64,000 bases of DNA from positions 428,943 through 492,942 of the forward strand of contig NZ_VNIA01000001.1 of assembly GCF_008124875.1 (NCBI RefSeq), in the 5' to 3' direction. Source of the DNA: Tenacibaculum adriaticum (GTDB lineage Bacteria; Bacteroidota; Bacteroidia; Flavobacteriales; Flavobacteriaceae). The notes beneath the pieces were generated by a model, which was not told where the DNA came from, searched no databases, and saw only the letters and a list, made by a program, of their open reading frames with translations. This document shows positions 36,232 to 44,665 of the stretch, piece by piece (the first letter of the stretch is position 1; each line of letters starts with the position of its first letter). A program made the position numbers and the translations under genes.

Positions 36232-36909
36232 ATGAATAAATTATTGTTTTTAAGCATGTTATTTACTGTAGCTTTATGCTCTGCACAAACAACCATAAAC
36301 AAAGTTTTGCAAGATTTTTCAACTTTAAAAGTTTACAATGGTATTGATTTAGAATTAATAAAATCAGAGGATCAACGCATTGAAATAACAGGAGAAAAGA
36401 CAGATAAAGTTGTTATTAAAGAAGAAGATAAAACTTTAAAAGTATATTTAAGATTCCCAGAAACAGTTGCAGAAGGAAAAGTGAAAGCTACTTTATATTT
36501 TAATAAAAACATAGATGTTATAGATGCTAATGAAGGAGCAACTTTAACAGGAAAAAATATTGATCAAACTAGTTTAGAAGTTAAAGCACAAGAAGGTGCT
36601 TTTATTAACCTTGTTGTAGCAACTAAACATTTATATGTTAAATCAACCTCAGGAGGAGTTATTAAATTATCTGGTACAACACAAAATCAAGATGTATCTG
36701 TAGATTTAGGTGGAGCTTATCATGGTTATAAATTAAAAACATCTCATGTATCTACAGTTAAGGCAGGATCAGGAGCAAAAGCAGAAGTTAGTGTTGGTGA
36801 AACATTAGATGCTAGGGTTACTTTTGGTGGTACAATTTTTTATAAAGGAACTCCAGAGGTTTTAAAAGATAAAAAAATTATTGGAGGTACTATAGAACAA
36901 CGTAATTAA
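36232..36909 (+). CDS. Head GIN domain (DUF2807) exported protein
   Basis: This 225-residue protein has a signal peptide (1-18, ending LCSAQ). The mature part is a right-handed beta-helix-like auto-transporter-adhesin head GIN domain (FSTLKVYNGIDLELIKSEDQRIEITGE; VKAGSGAKAEVSVGETLDARVTFGGTIFYKG). Such proteins are periplasmic or surface-located and of unknown role in Bacteroidota. It follows rnr by 74 bp and could share its transcript. Confidence 0.78.
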   Translation: MNKLLFLSMLFTVALCSAQTTINKVLQDFSTLKVYNGIDLELIKSEDQRIEITGEKTDKVVIKEEDKTLKVYLRFPETVAEGKVKATLYFNKNIDVIDANEGATLTGKNIDQTSLEVKAQEGAFINLVVATKHLYVKSTSGGVIKLSGTTQNQDVSVDLGGAYHGYKLKTSHVSTVKAGSGAKAEVSVGETLDARVTFGGTIFYKGTPEVLKDKKIIGGTIEQRN

Positions 36910-36917
36910 AGTTTTCG

Positions 36918-36925
36918 TATTTTTG
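36918..36925 (+). promoter_or_regulatory. Candidate -7 box of tatA
   Basis: TATTTTTG lies 19 bp before the tatA start codon and suggests that tatA has its own promoter. Confidence 0.45.
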
Positions 36926-36944
36926 TACTATTAAAATTTAAAAA

Positions 36945-37130
36945 ATGACAGCATTAACTATTTTTTTAGGAATGATTGGACCATGGCAAATTGCAATTGT
37001 AGTTGCATTGGTTTTATTAATGTTTGGAGGTAAGAAAATACCAGAATTAATGAAAGGATTAGGTACTGGTATTAAAGAATTTAAAGACGCTACCAAAACA
37101 GAAGAGGAAGAAAATAAAGAAGAAAAATAA
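36945..37130 (+). CDS. tatA: Sec-independent translocase subunit TatA
   Basis: This 61-residue protein has the TatA layout: short N-terminus, membrane helix (about 12-27, PWQIAIVVALVLLMFGG), hinge GGKKIPELMKGLGTGIKEFKDA amphipathic helix, and an acidic tail. It forms the pore of the twin-arginine pathway that exports folded proteins. No tatC lies beside it. A strong terminator follows. Confidence 0.9.
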   Translation: MTALTIFLGMIGPWQIAIVVALVLLMFGGKKIPELMKGLGTGIKEFKDATKTEEEENKEEK

Positions 37131-37152
37131 TTTCTTTTAAATAATAAAAAAT

Positions 37153-37180
37153 AACCGAAACTTTATGTTTCGGTTTTTTT
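37153..37180 (+). terminator. tatA terminator
   Basis: A hairpin ACCGAAAC-TTTAT-GTTTCGGT followed by a T-run lies 23 bp past the tatA stop codon. Confidence 0.8.
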
Positions 37181-37217
37181 ATGAAATGAAATCTTACTCT
37201 TCATTTATAATTTTCGC

Positions 37218-38135
37218 TTATTCATCTTTCTTTTTCATATTTTTCATAGCTTCTCCAATCTGATTACTAGCTGTAAAACTTGCAACCATATCATTTAACA
37301 TTTGACTACCTGCTTGAGGAGAATTAGGTAATAAAATTAAATTACTATTTGTTTCTTGTCCTATAGATTGTAATGTATCGTAGTGTTGTGTTACTACAAT
37401 TAGAGCAGAAGCTTCTTGACTATTAATACCTACTTTATTTAATACTTCTACAGATTCTTCTAAACCACGAGCAATTTCTCTACGTTGATCAGCAATTCCC
37501 TGTCCTTGTAAACGTTTACTTTCTGCTTCTGCTTTTGCTCGTTCTACGATTAAAATACGTTGTGCATCTCCTTCAAATTGTGCAGCTATTTTTTCACGTT
37601 CAGAAGCATTAATTCTGTTCATAGCTTCTTTTACTTGTCCATCAGGATCTATATCAGTTACTAAAGTTTTTATGATATCATATCCATATTCTATCATTGC
37701 ATCGTTTAATTCCGATTTTACTGCAATGGCAATATCATCTTTTTTTACAAATACATCATCTAACTTCATTTTTGGTACTTCAGCACGAACAACATCAAAA
37801 ACATAAGAAGTTATTTGATCGTGAGGATAATCTAACATATAAAATGCATCATACACTTTATCTCTAATTACTTTGTATTGTACCGATACTTTTAGTTTTA
37901 CAAATACATCATCCAATGTTTTTGTTTCAATAATTACATCTAATTGTTGAATTTTTAAACTCAATTTACCTGCAATTCTATCAAAAACAGGAATTTTAAA
38001 TTGTAATCCTGATTGACGAATGCTATGAAACTTACCAAAACGCTCTATAATTGCTGCAGTTTGTTGTTTAACTATAAATACTGAAGCTAATAATATAAAG
38101 ATTGATAATCCGATGAGAATAGGAATTAATGCCAT
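37218..38135 (-). CDS. SPFH-domain (stomatin/paraslipin-like) membrane protein
   Basis: This 305-residue protein has an N-terminal membrane helix (about 3-22), then an SPFH/band-7 domain (QTAAIIERFGKFHSIRQSGLQFKIPVFD; DVFVKLKVSVQYKV), a long alpha-helical coiled coil (RINASEREKIAAQFEGDAQRIL) and a C-terminal oligomerisation region. It is likely to form large membrane rings involved in microdomains or protease control. No NfeD partner gene is next to it. Confidence 0.85.
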   Translation of the reverse strand: MALIPILIGLSIFILLASVFIVKQQTAAIIERFGKFHSIRQSGLQFKIPVFDRIAGKLSLKIQQLDVIIETKTLDDVFVKLKVSVQYKVIRDKVYDAFYMLDYPHDQITSYVFDVVRAEVPKMKLDDVFVKKDDIAIAVKSELNDAMIEYGYDIIKTLVTDIDPDGQVKEAMNRINASEREKIAAQFEGDAQRILIVERAKAEAESKRLQGQGIADQRREIARGLEESVEVLNKVGINSQEASALIVVTQHYDTLQSIGQETNSNLILLPNSPQAGSQMLNDMVASFTASNQIGEAMKNMKKKDE

Positions 38136-38257
38136 AGTTTATTTTTTAAGTTGATAATTTGTTAAAGATACTATATAATTGATTTACTTATATGACGTAG
38201 TTTTTATTTAATGTTACAATTCATTTATTAAAATTATATTTGCTTAAAATCAACTTT

Positions 38258-38659
38258 ATGGAATTATTACAGAAACACGCTACTGAAATTTTAATCTTAT
38301 TTTTTTTAATTGTCACCTTTTTACAATCTGGAATTGATAAAGTGTCTGATTGGGAAGGGAATTTGTCTTTTATAAAAGCTCATCTCAAAAACACACCATT
38401 CAAAAATAGTGTTCCTCTCTTATTAGCAATAATCTTAGTTATTGAAATTATGGCAGGCGCTTTAATGTTCGTTGGTGTTTTTCAATTAGTAACTGTTGGT
38501 ACAACTAATTTAGCTTTGATTGGTGTAGAATTGTCAGCTTTGTGCTTAATATTTTTATTAATTGGTCAACGACTTGCAAAAGATTATGCAGGTGCAATGA
38601 CATTAGCAGTTTACTTTATCATTACAATTTTCGGTGTGTATTTATTAAATGCTCACTAA
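38258..38659 (+). CDS. DoxX-like membrane protein
   Basis: This 133-residue protein (ATG 38258; a TTG 18 bp upstream is less likely) has four predicted membrane helices with a DoxX-type start (HATEILILFFLIVTFLQSGIDKVSDW). The family contains quinone- or redox-linked small membrane proteins; the function here is unknown. It is transcribed alone. Confidence 0.75.
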   Translation: MELLQKHATEILILFFLIVTFLQSGIDKVSDWEGNLSFIKAHLKNTPFKNSVPLLLAIILVIEIMAGALMFVGVFQLVTVGTTNLALIGVELSALCLIFLLIGQRLAKDYAGAMTLAVYFIITIFGVYLLNAH

Positions 38660-38750
38660 ATCATTTGAGCTAAGATTTGTTTGTTTCAAGTCAATCCTAC
38701 TTTCTTTTAGTATATAATTTTGTTCATTATTAACATTAAAATATTTTATT

Positions 38751-39341
38751 ATGAACAAGAAACTATTTTTATTATTTGTGTTTTTCACTGCAATTATGAG
38801 CGCACAAAACTTTGGTATTAAAGGAGGGATTAATTTTTCTAATTTAACAAATTTTGACAAATCTTTTGAAGAAGAAGTAGAATCAGAAAGTATTAGAACA
38901 TCATTTCATGTTGGTTTTTACAATGAATTCAAAATCAATGATAATTTAAGTATTCAACCAGAATTATTATATTCATCACAAGGTATAAATAATGAATCTG
39001 ATGGTATTGATGGAAAGGTTCAACTAGATTATATTAATATACCAGTTTTACTTAAAATATATTTGACTGAAGGCTTCTTTTTAGAAGCAGGACCTCAAAT
39101 TGGTTTTTTGGTTAATGATGACATAAAAGTTGGAACGTTAAATTTTTCAGATAATGAAGATTTATTCAATACTGTTGATTATTCTATGGATTTAGGTTTA
39201 GGTTTCAAATTATCTGAAGGAGTATTTTTAAATGCACGTTATGGTTTTGGTTTAAACGGAGTTTTTAATTCTTCAGAAGAAGGATCTGATAATAATCCAA
39301 AAAATAGTGTTTTTGCTGCATCTCTTGGTTTTAACCTATAA
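38751..39341 (+). CDS. Porin-family outer-membrane beta-barrel protein
   Basis: This 196-residue protein has a signal peptide (1-18, ending MSAQ) and a PorT-like eight-strand barrel (NFGIKGGINFSNLTNF, LSIQPELLYSSQGI, FFLEAGPQIGFLV), ending with the aromatic strand NSVFAASLGFNL. Function is unknown; such barrels are numerous in flavobacteria. A strong terminator follows. Confidence 0.78.
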   Translation: MNKKLFLLFVFFTAIMSAQNFGIKGGINFSNLTNFDKSFEEEVESESIRTSFHVGFYNEFKINDNLSIQPELLYSSQGINNESDGIDGKVQLDYINIPVLLKIYLTEGFFLEAGPQIGFLVNDDIKVGTLNFSDNEDLFNTVDYSMDLGLGFKLSEGVFLNARYGFGLNGVFNSSEEGSDNNPKNSVFAASLGFNL

Positions 39342-39388
39342 TAATATTAATTTATATTAATTTTATTATTAATCAATTTTTTATATTT

Positions 39389-39425
39389 AAAAAGCTCTTA
39401 AAACATCGTTTTTAAGAGCTTTTTA
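39389..39425. terminator. Terminator after the porin-family gene
   Basis: Arms AAAAGCTCTTAAAA and TTTTTAAGAGCTTTTT enclose a short loop, 48 bp past the stop codon. Confidence 0.8.
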
Positions 39426-39490
39426 TTTTTACTTAATATGATTTACTATTTATATATTATAAATGAATTAAACATATATTAAAATTGATT

Positions 39491-40345
39491 TTATCTATTT
39501 TTTATGATATATATTAATGAAGAATGTTCTTTTGATGCTTTTGCTTTTCTATTCGACATAAAACCATTAATAAATGCATGAATAGGTCTCATCTTTCCTG
39601 TTTTGTATTTTTCTGATAATAAAGAAACATAATACGAATCAAACTTCATTGGTAATACTTTTTCAATTTTCATTTCTACAGTTGAAAATAACTTTCTGAT
39701 TGAAGTTTTAGAGAAATGCCACAGATGTCTGGGTACATCAAATGCGGCCCAAAATTGTTTGTAATGCTTTGCATCATAACTTTTAAAATTTGGAACAGCA
39801 ATTACCAACACACCATCGGGTTTTAATAAACCTTTTAATTGTTGAATATATTCTATTAAATCTGGTACATGTTCTAATACATGCCACATTGTAATAACAT
39901 CAAATTTTTCGTTAATCTCACTAAGATTTTCCTTTACAACTAATTTTTTAGTTATAGATATTTCTCTTGCTTTTTTATTAGGTTCTATTCCCGATACTTT
40001 CCAATTATTTTGTTTACATATTGCTAAAAAATCACCCGTGCCAGAACCAATATCTAAGAGCGTTTTTTCTTTAGAGTTAAATGAATTTAGTAAGTTTAGT
40101 TTTGTCTTTAATGTATAATTACGCACTAATTTATACACTTTATCTATTATAGATTTACTACTATCAGTATGAGAAATATAGTCTTCACTTTTATAATAAT
40201 CACCTAAATTTTTGGGTACAGGTTGTGTAACTAACATATCAAATTCCTTGTTAAATAAAAGTTGATATTCCTCTTTTGAAACTGTATAATCTATAGAATT
40301 TAAAAACGGTTCTAAATTATTATTTATTTTTTCTGTTATATTCAA
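39491..40345 (-). CDS. Class I SAM-dependent methyltransferase
   Basis: This 284-residue protein has the SAM-binding motif I LLDIGSGTGDFLAICKQNNW (about 93-112), motif II VITMWHVLEHVPD and LLKPDGVLVIAVPN. The N-terminal 80 residues (DMLVTQPVPKNLGDYYKSEDYISH) match methyltransferases that often act on lipids or small molecules. The substrate is unknown. Its start codon lies 18 bp from the first parS-like site. Confidence 0.82.
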   Translation of the reverse strand: MNITEKINNNLEPFLNSIDYTVSKEEYQLLFNKEFDMLVTQPVPKNLGDYYKSEDYISHTDSSKSIIDKVYKLVRNYTLKTKLNLLNSFNSKEKTLLDIGSGTGDFLAICKQNNWKVSGIEPNKKAREISITKKLVVKENLSEINEKFDVITMWHVLEHVPDLIEYIQQLKGLLKPDGVLVIAVPNFKSYDAKHYKQFWAAFDVPRHLWHFSKTSIRKLFSTVEMKIEKVLPMKFDSYYVSLLSEKYKTGKMRPIHAFINGFMSNRKAKASKEHSSLIYIIKNR

Positions 40346-40362
40346 TGGTCTATTTGTTATTA

Positions 40363-40378
40363 TGTTCCCCGTGGAACA
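40363..40378. promoter_or_regulatory. parS-like site 1 (TGTTCCCCGTGGAACA)
   Basis: This is the most symmetric outer-arm version (TGTTCC/GGAACA), with the centre CCGT. It lies 18 bp upstream of the methyltransferase start codon and might also affect that gene. Confidence 0.65.
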
Positions 40379-40496
40379 ATGCTATGATTTTGTTTTTTTA
40401 CCTTGATACAATGAATACCAAACGGATTCAAAATTAAATAAAGGTTTTTAATTTATAATTGATTATTTTAATTTTTTAATGAACATTTCTATATAA

Positions 40497-40512
40497 TGTT
40501 CCCCGTGAAACA
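40497..40512. promoter_or_regulatory. parS-like site 2 (TGTTCCCCGTGAAACA)
   Basis: It differs from the majority site only by C for T at position 7 and keeps the canonical right half CGTGAAACA. It lies 134 bp from site 1. Confidence 0.7.
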
Positions 40513-40942
40513 TTTCTTTATTTATATTAATGTGTTGTGATCATTATGCCGAATTTTATTAAATTATTTTAAACTTATTTTTTATTTCTATAATTATAAC
40601 ACTACCTATCCCATTTCTATTTGTTTCTTATTTTTAATTTAGAAATATCTGAATTTATTTATGGAGGATCTTTTATAAATTAATATCATAATTTTATTTA
40701 CCTTATATTAATCTAAAAGAAATGTTTTAATATTTTAACGTATAAATAATTTTTCTTTTACTCATGTTTTTCAATTATCGTCGTGAAATTAGATTTCTAT
40801 TTTAAGATGATTTAATTCTACTATTTCATCCTTATTTAATTGTGATTAATTTTTGTTTCTAAAATAAAATTTGATATTAGTATTGATCGTGATTAATTCT
40901 AGTTTTATTTATAGTCTATAAAATAATTACGTTTATTAATAA

Positions 40943-40958
40943 TGTTCCTCGTGAAACA
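40943..40958. promoter_or_regulatory. parS-like site 3 (TGTTCCTCGTGAAACA)
   Basis: Majority sequence, in the same orientation as the others, 446 bp from site 2. Confidence 0.72.
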
Positions 40959-41236
40959 ATTGCTTTTTCTTTAATTAATTATAATGTTATTGTAGGACTT
41001 ATAAGAATCGTTTATTCTAATAATGATGGTTTTGTTATTTATTTTAAAATTGAATTCAATTATTAAAACCTGATTTAAATTAACTCTTTAGTTAGTTTAT
41101 ATTATTTTTTTATTGATGTTTACGACCTTATGAATGTTAAGTTTTATTTTGTGTCTCATAAAAGAACTTATGAGATAAAAGGAGTTAAACTTTATTGATT
41201 TCAACCTATCTTGGAATTTCATTATTTTTTTAATAA

Positions 41237-41252
41237 TGTTCCTCGTGAAACA
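41237..41252. promoter_or_regulatory. parS-like site 4 (TGTTCCTCGTGAAACA)
   Basis: Majority sequence, 294 bp from site 3, at the 3' side of a heavily decayed VOC-gene remnant. Confidence 0.72.
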
Positions 41253-41264
41253 TCACTCATAATA

Positions 41265-41510
41265 TTTAATTTTTTAGTTTTGATATAATGACATTATTAC
41301 CATTAGGATTTTAATTTAGTTATCTATCTTCTCAAGATAAGCCAGTGTATGATAATTTTTAAAAGGGTGTTTTTAGTTGTTTGTGGTGAATTCTTATTGC
41401 CAACTACTTTTATCATAATATAGATCATCGCCATTATTTTTAATTGTATTGTGTTTTATAATTTAATAACGGTGTTTAATAAAAATATAGATTTTATTTT
41501 TCTATTATTT
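41265..41510 (-). pseudogene. Heavily decayed VOC-family remnant
   Basis: On the minus strand fragments such as EFTTNN and PNGNNVIISKLKN match the aligned positions of the two better-preserved copies (EFTSIN; DPNGYNMIISNFK). Several frameshifts and stops are present. It looks like an older copy of the same gene. Confidence 0.45.
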
Positions 41511-41538
41511 TTGTAGTTTAAATATCGTTTCAATATAA

Positions 41539-41554
41539 TGTTCCTCGTGAAACA
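41539..41554. promoter_or_regulatory. parS-like site 5 (TGTTCCTCGTGAAACA)
   Basis: Majority sequence, 302 bp from site 4. Confidence 0.72.
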
Positions 41555-41827
41555 ATTCTATTATTTTTTATAAAATATGAGTAATAATTATAATTATGTA
41601 TAGCCTAAAAGAGATAATTGTTTATCTTTTTTTATTACCTACTTATTACTTTTTAAGATTAGATTTTGATTAGCTGTTCAACTTTATAATTTTAAATTAG
41701 GGTAGAGTAATTTATTTTTGTTTGAAGTAAAAAAGAAAGGAATCATTAATTTTAAATAGCATTCTATAACTAATCTATTAGAAGTAAAATTAATAATGAT
41801 GTAATTGTTTATTATAATTTAATTAGA

Positions 41828-41843
41828 TGTTCCTCGTGAAACA
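41828..41843. promoter_or_regulatory. parS-like site 6 (TGTTCCTCGTGAAACA)
   Basis: Majority sequence, 289 bp from site 5; it opens the first 411-bp tandem unit. Confidence 0.75.
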
Positions 41844-41852
41844 TTAACTATT

Positions 41853-42227
41853 TTATTTAATTATTTTGAAGTTAGATATAATCATATTGTAACCATTAGG
41901 ATCTTGAATTAGGCATCCATTTCTTTCCAATATAGATTTTTAGGTATGTTGATTTTAATTCCACTCCTATTGATGTTTTTAAAATTAAGTTATACTCACC
42001 TCTTTGTTCTAGATAGAATACTAATATGTCATCATTAAAATTTGAATTAATTTATCCATTTATTGAAGTAAATTCTTGATGTTAATTCAAACCATCTTTA
42101 GCCAAAAGGCACAGTCTTAATTATTATGATTTTGATAATGTCCTTGTATTTAAAAAACTAATATAAACATGTAGAAATTAATTATTGGATGTAGTTTTTC
42201 AGTATGTCTTGCTATTCTATATATTAT
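41853..42227 (-). pseudogene. VOC/glyoxalase-family pseudogene, copy 1
   Basis: This copy aligns over its whole length with copy 2 and shares its stops, including the early TAA after the FYTFILGL-type segment. The start ATG of copy 2 is ATA here. The C-terminal end still reads LIQDPNGYNMIISNFK. Shared lesions show that duplication came after inactivation. Confidence 0.7.
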
Positions 42228-42238
42228 TTTATAAAGAA

Positions 42239-42254
42239 TGTTCCTCGTGAAACA
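42239..42254. promoter_or_regulatory. parS-like site 7 (TGTTCCTCGTGAAACA)
   Basis: Majority sequence, exactly 411 bp from site 6; it opens the second tandem unit. Confidence 0.75.
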
Positions 42255-42263
42255 TTAACTATT

Positions 42264-42638
42264 TTATTTAATTATTTTGAAGTTAGATATAATCATATTG
42301 TAACCATTAGGATCTTGAATTAGGTATCCATTTCTTTCCAATATAGATTTTTAGGTATGTTGATTTTAATTCCACTTCTATTGATGTTTTTAAAATTAAA
42401 TTATACTCTCCTCTTTGTTCTAGATAGAATACTAATATATCATCATTAAAATTTGAATTAATTTATCCATTTATTGAAGTGAATTCTTGATGTTAATTCA
42501 AACCACCTTTAGCCAAAAGGCACGGTCTTAATTGTTATGATTTTGATAATGTCCTTGTATTTATAAACCTAATATAAACGTGTAGAAATTAATTATTAGT
42601 TGTAGTTTTTCAGTATGTTTCGCTACTCTAAAAATCAT
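42264..42638 (-). pseudogene. VOC/glyoxalase-family pseudogene, copy 2
   Basis: From ATG 42638 the minus strand reads MIFRVAKHTEKLQLIINFYT-FILGL then a stop. After further stops and frameshifts it reads HQEFTSING, NSNFNDDILVFYLEQRGEYN and GYLIQDPNGYNMIISNFK before the final stop at 42264-42266. These pieces in order match small (about 125-residue) VOC-superfamily proteins of flavobacteria. The gene is clearly dead. Confidence 0.75.
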
Positions 42639-42649
42639 TTTATAGATAA

Positions 42650-42665
42650 TGTTCCTCGTGAAACA
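42650..42665. promoter_or_regulatory. parS-like site 8 (TGTTCCTCGTGAAACA)
   Basis: Majority sequence, exactly 411 bp from site 7 and 75 bp beyond the mnmG stop codon. Confidence 0.75.
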
Positions 42666-42698
42666 ATAAGTTGAAATTAGTAATAAATGTATAAAAAT

Positions 42699-42728
42699 AA
42701 AAAAGCGTTCCATTTGGAACGCTTTTTT
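42699..42728. terminator. mnmG terminator
   Basis: Arms AAAAAAGCGTTCCA and TGGAACGCTTTTTT with a TT loop lie just after the mnmG stop codon. It shields the parS-like array from mnmG transcription. Confidence 0.88.
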
Positions 42729-42739
42729 ATTTGTTGTTT

Positions 42740-44617
42740 TTATCTACCCATGTAAACCAAGAGCACGGATACATCACTTGGTGATACTCCGCTTATTCTA
42801 CCTGCTTGGGATATGGTTACAGGTTTTATTTTAGATAGTTTCTCTCGTGCTTCAAATGATAATGATTTCACTTTCGAATAATCAAAATTATAAGGTATTG
42901 GTACGTTTTCTAAACGATTCAATTTATCAGCATTACTTTTCTCCTTCTCTATATATCCAGAATATTTTAAGTAAATTTCTACCTGTTCAATAATTTCATT
43001 ATCGATGTTATTCTCTTGAATATAATTTTCTAATTTATCAATAACTCTAAAATCATTAAAGTCTAATTGAGGACGTGCAGCAATCTTAAATAATTTTAAC
43101 GATTGGTTCACCGTAGCTAAATTTTTAGCTTCTAAAATCGGATTTACTTCTTCTTTTTTAACACTTAAATTTTTTATAAAATCAATTAAGTTTTCCGTTT
43201 TTTCTTTCTTTTCAATAACACGATCCATTCTTTCTTTAGATGCTAAACCTATTTCAAAAGATAAAGGTGTTAATCTTAAATCTGCATTATCTTGACGTAA
43301 TAACGTTCTATATTCTGCACGAGAAGTAAACATACGATAGGGTTCTTCTGTACCTTTTGTAATTAAATCATCAATTAAAACACCGATGTAAGCTTCACTC
43401 CTTTTTAAAATAAAAGGTGATCTGTTTTGTACTTTTAAAGCTGCATTTATACCTGCCATTAAACCTTGTGCAGCTGCTTCTTCATAGCCAGTTGTTCCGT
43501 TAATTTGACCAGCAAAGAATAAGTTTTTAATTAATTTCGTTTCTAAAGAATGCGTTAACTGTGTAGGTGGAAAATAATCGTATTCGATAGCGTATCCATA
43601 TCTAAAGAATTTTACGTTTTCAAAACCTGCAATAGATCGTATCGCTTTATCTTGAATATCTTCTGGTAAGGAAGTAGAGAAACCATTTACATAAATTTCT
43701 ACCGTATTCCATCCTTCTGGTTCAACGAAAATTTGATGTCTATCCTTTTCTGCAAAACGATTTATTTTATCTTCTATAGAAGGACAATAGCGAGGTCCTG
43801 TAGATTTAATTCTACCGTTAAACATTGGTGAACGATCAAAACCTTCTTTTAATAAATCGTGTACTTCTTGGCTCGTATAGGTTAAGTAACAAGAACGTTG
43901 TTTTTGTAGTGGTTTGGTTGTTGGTAAATAGGAGAATTTTTCGGGATTATCATCACCAGGTTGCTCTGTCATTTTAGAATAATCCAAAGATCTTCCATCT
44001 ACTCTTGGAGGAGTTCCTGTCTTCATTCTACCCGATTCAAACCCTTTTTCAACTAAATCTTCTGTAATACCAGTTGAAGCTCCTTCACCAGCTCTACCAC
44101 CACCAAAAGTTTTTTCACCAATATGTATTAATCCATTTAAAAAAGTACCAGCAGTAACAATAACAGTTTTAGCTTTTATTTCTAGTCCTAAAGCTGTTTT
44201 TACACCAATTATGGTATCTCCGTCAAAGATTAATCCGTTAACACTGTCTTGAAAAAAGTCTAGATTTTCCGTTTGCTCTAACATAGTTCTCCATGTTTCT
44301 GCAAACTGCATTCTATCAGATTGTGCCCTCGGACTCCACATTGCAGGTCCTTTCGACTTATTTAACATTTTAAATTGAATGGCTGTTTTATCAGTTACAA
44401 TTCCGCTATAACCTCCTAAAGCATCAATTTCGCGAACTATTTGTCCTTTTGCAATTCCTCCCATGGCAGGATTACAACTCATTTGTGCAATGTTTTGCAA
44501 ATTCATTGTAATTAACAATGTTTTTGCACCCATATTTGCACTTCCTGCTGCGGCCTCACTTCCTGCATGACCACCTCCAATAACAATGACGTCGTATGTT
44601 GTTGTAAATAAACTCAT
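42740..44617 (-). CDS. mnmG: tRNA uridine-5-carboxymethylaminomethyl(34) synthesis enzyme MnmG
   Basis: This 625-residue protein has the FAD-binding motif VIGGGHAGSEAAAGSANMG at about 12-30, the GidA signatures GGIAKGQIVREIDALGG and FAGQINGTTGYEEAAAQGLMAGINA, and the C-terminal helical domain (SGYIEKEKSNADKLNRLEN; GRISGVSPSDVSVLLVYMGR). With MnmE it modifies the wobble uridine of several tRNAs. The gene is often next to the replication origin. Here its 3' end faces the parS-like array; ybeY is 48 bp upstream on the same strand. Confidence 0.96.
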   Translation of the reverse strand: MSLFTTTYDVIVIGGGHAGSEAAAGSANMGAKTLLITMNLQNIAQMSCNPAMGGIAKGQIVREIDALGGYSGIVTDKTAIQFKMLNKSKGPAMWSPRAQSDRMQFAETWRTMLEQTENLDFFQDSVNGLIFDGDTIIGVKTALGLEIKAKTVIVTAGTFLNGLIHIGEKTFGGGRAGEGASTGITEDLVEKGFESGRMKTGTPPRVDGRSLDYSKMTEQPGDDNPEKFSYLPTTKPLQKQRSCYLTYTSQEVHDLLKEGFDRSPMFNGRIKSTGPRYCPSIEDKINRFAEKDRHQIFVEPEGWNTVEIYVNGFSTSLPEDIQDKAIRSIAGFENVKFFRYGYAIEYDYFPPTQLTHSLETKLIKNLFFAGQINGTTGYEEAAAQGLMAGINAALKVQNRSPFILKRSEAYIGVLIDDLITKGTEEPYRMFTSRAEYRTLLRQDNADLRLTPLSFEIGLASKERMDRVIEKKEKTENLIDFIKNLSVKKEEVNPILEAKNLATVNQSLKLFKIAARPQLDFNDFRVIDKLENYIQENNIDNEIIEQVEIYLKYSGYIEKEKSNADKLNRLENVPIPYNFDYSKVKSLSFEAREKLSKIKPVTISQAGRISGVSPSDVSVLLVYMGR

Positions 44618-44665
44618 ATTTTTACAGTTTCATTCGAAACTTTAATTTTTTTAATTAACTGGTAA

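Larger units (their letters stand above)
41828..42649. repeat. 411-bp tandem duplication, two units
   Basis: Units 41828-42238 and 42239-42649 align without a single gap and differ at roughly 25 positions, mostly transitions. Each begins with a parS-like site and contains one VOC-family pseudogene on the minus strand. A third parS-like site follows at 42650. Confidence 0.9.
40346..42739. other. 2.4-kb gene-free region with parS-like array (candidate centromere)
   Basis: No intact gene is found on either strand. Eight copies of a 16-bp motif lie at 40363, 40497, 40943, 41237, 41539, 41828, 42239 and 42650. Six are TGTTCCTCGTGAAACA and two are TGTTCCCC variants. The known bacterial parS consensus is TGTTNCACGTGAAACA, so the majority sequence differs at one base (T for A at position 7). 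Several parS sites beside mnmG/gidA is the classical arrangement near oriC. No parA or parB gene is in the window. Between the sites lie decayed sequence and VOC-family pseudogenes. The sequence is clear; ParB binding is inferred. Confidence 0.75.

Noticed and set aside
40740..40795. Possible extra array site (TTATCGTCGTGAAATT)
   Set aside because: Only about 10 of 16 bases fit and both conserved ends are lost; at best a decayed site.
40346..42739. CRISPR array suspected from the repeated 16-bp motif
   Set aside because: Repeats are only 16 bp and spaced by 134-446 bp, spacers include duplicated pseudogenes, and no cas gene is in the window.
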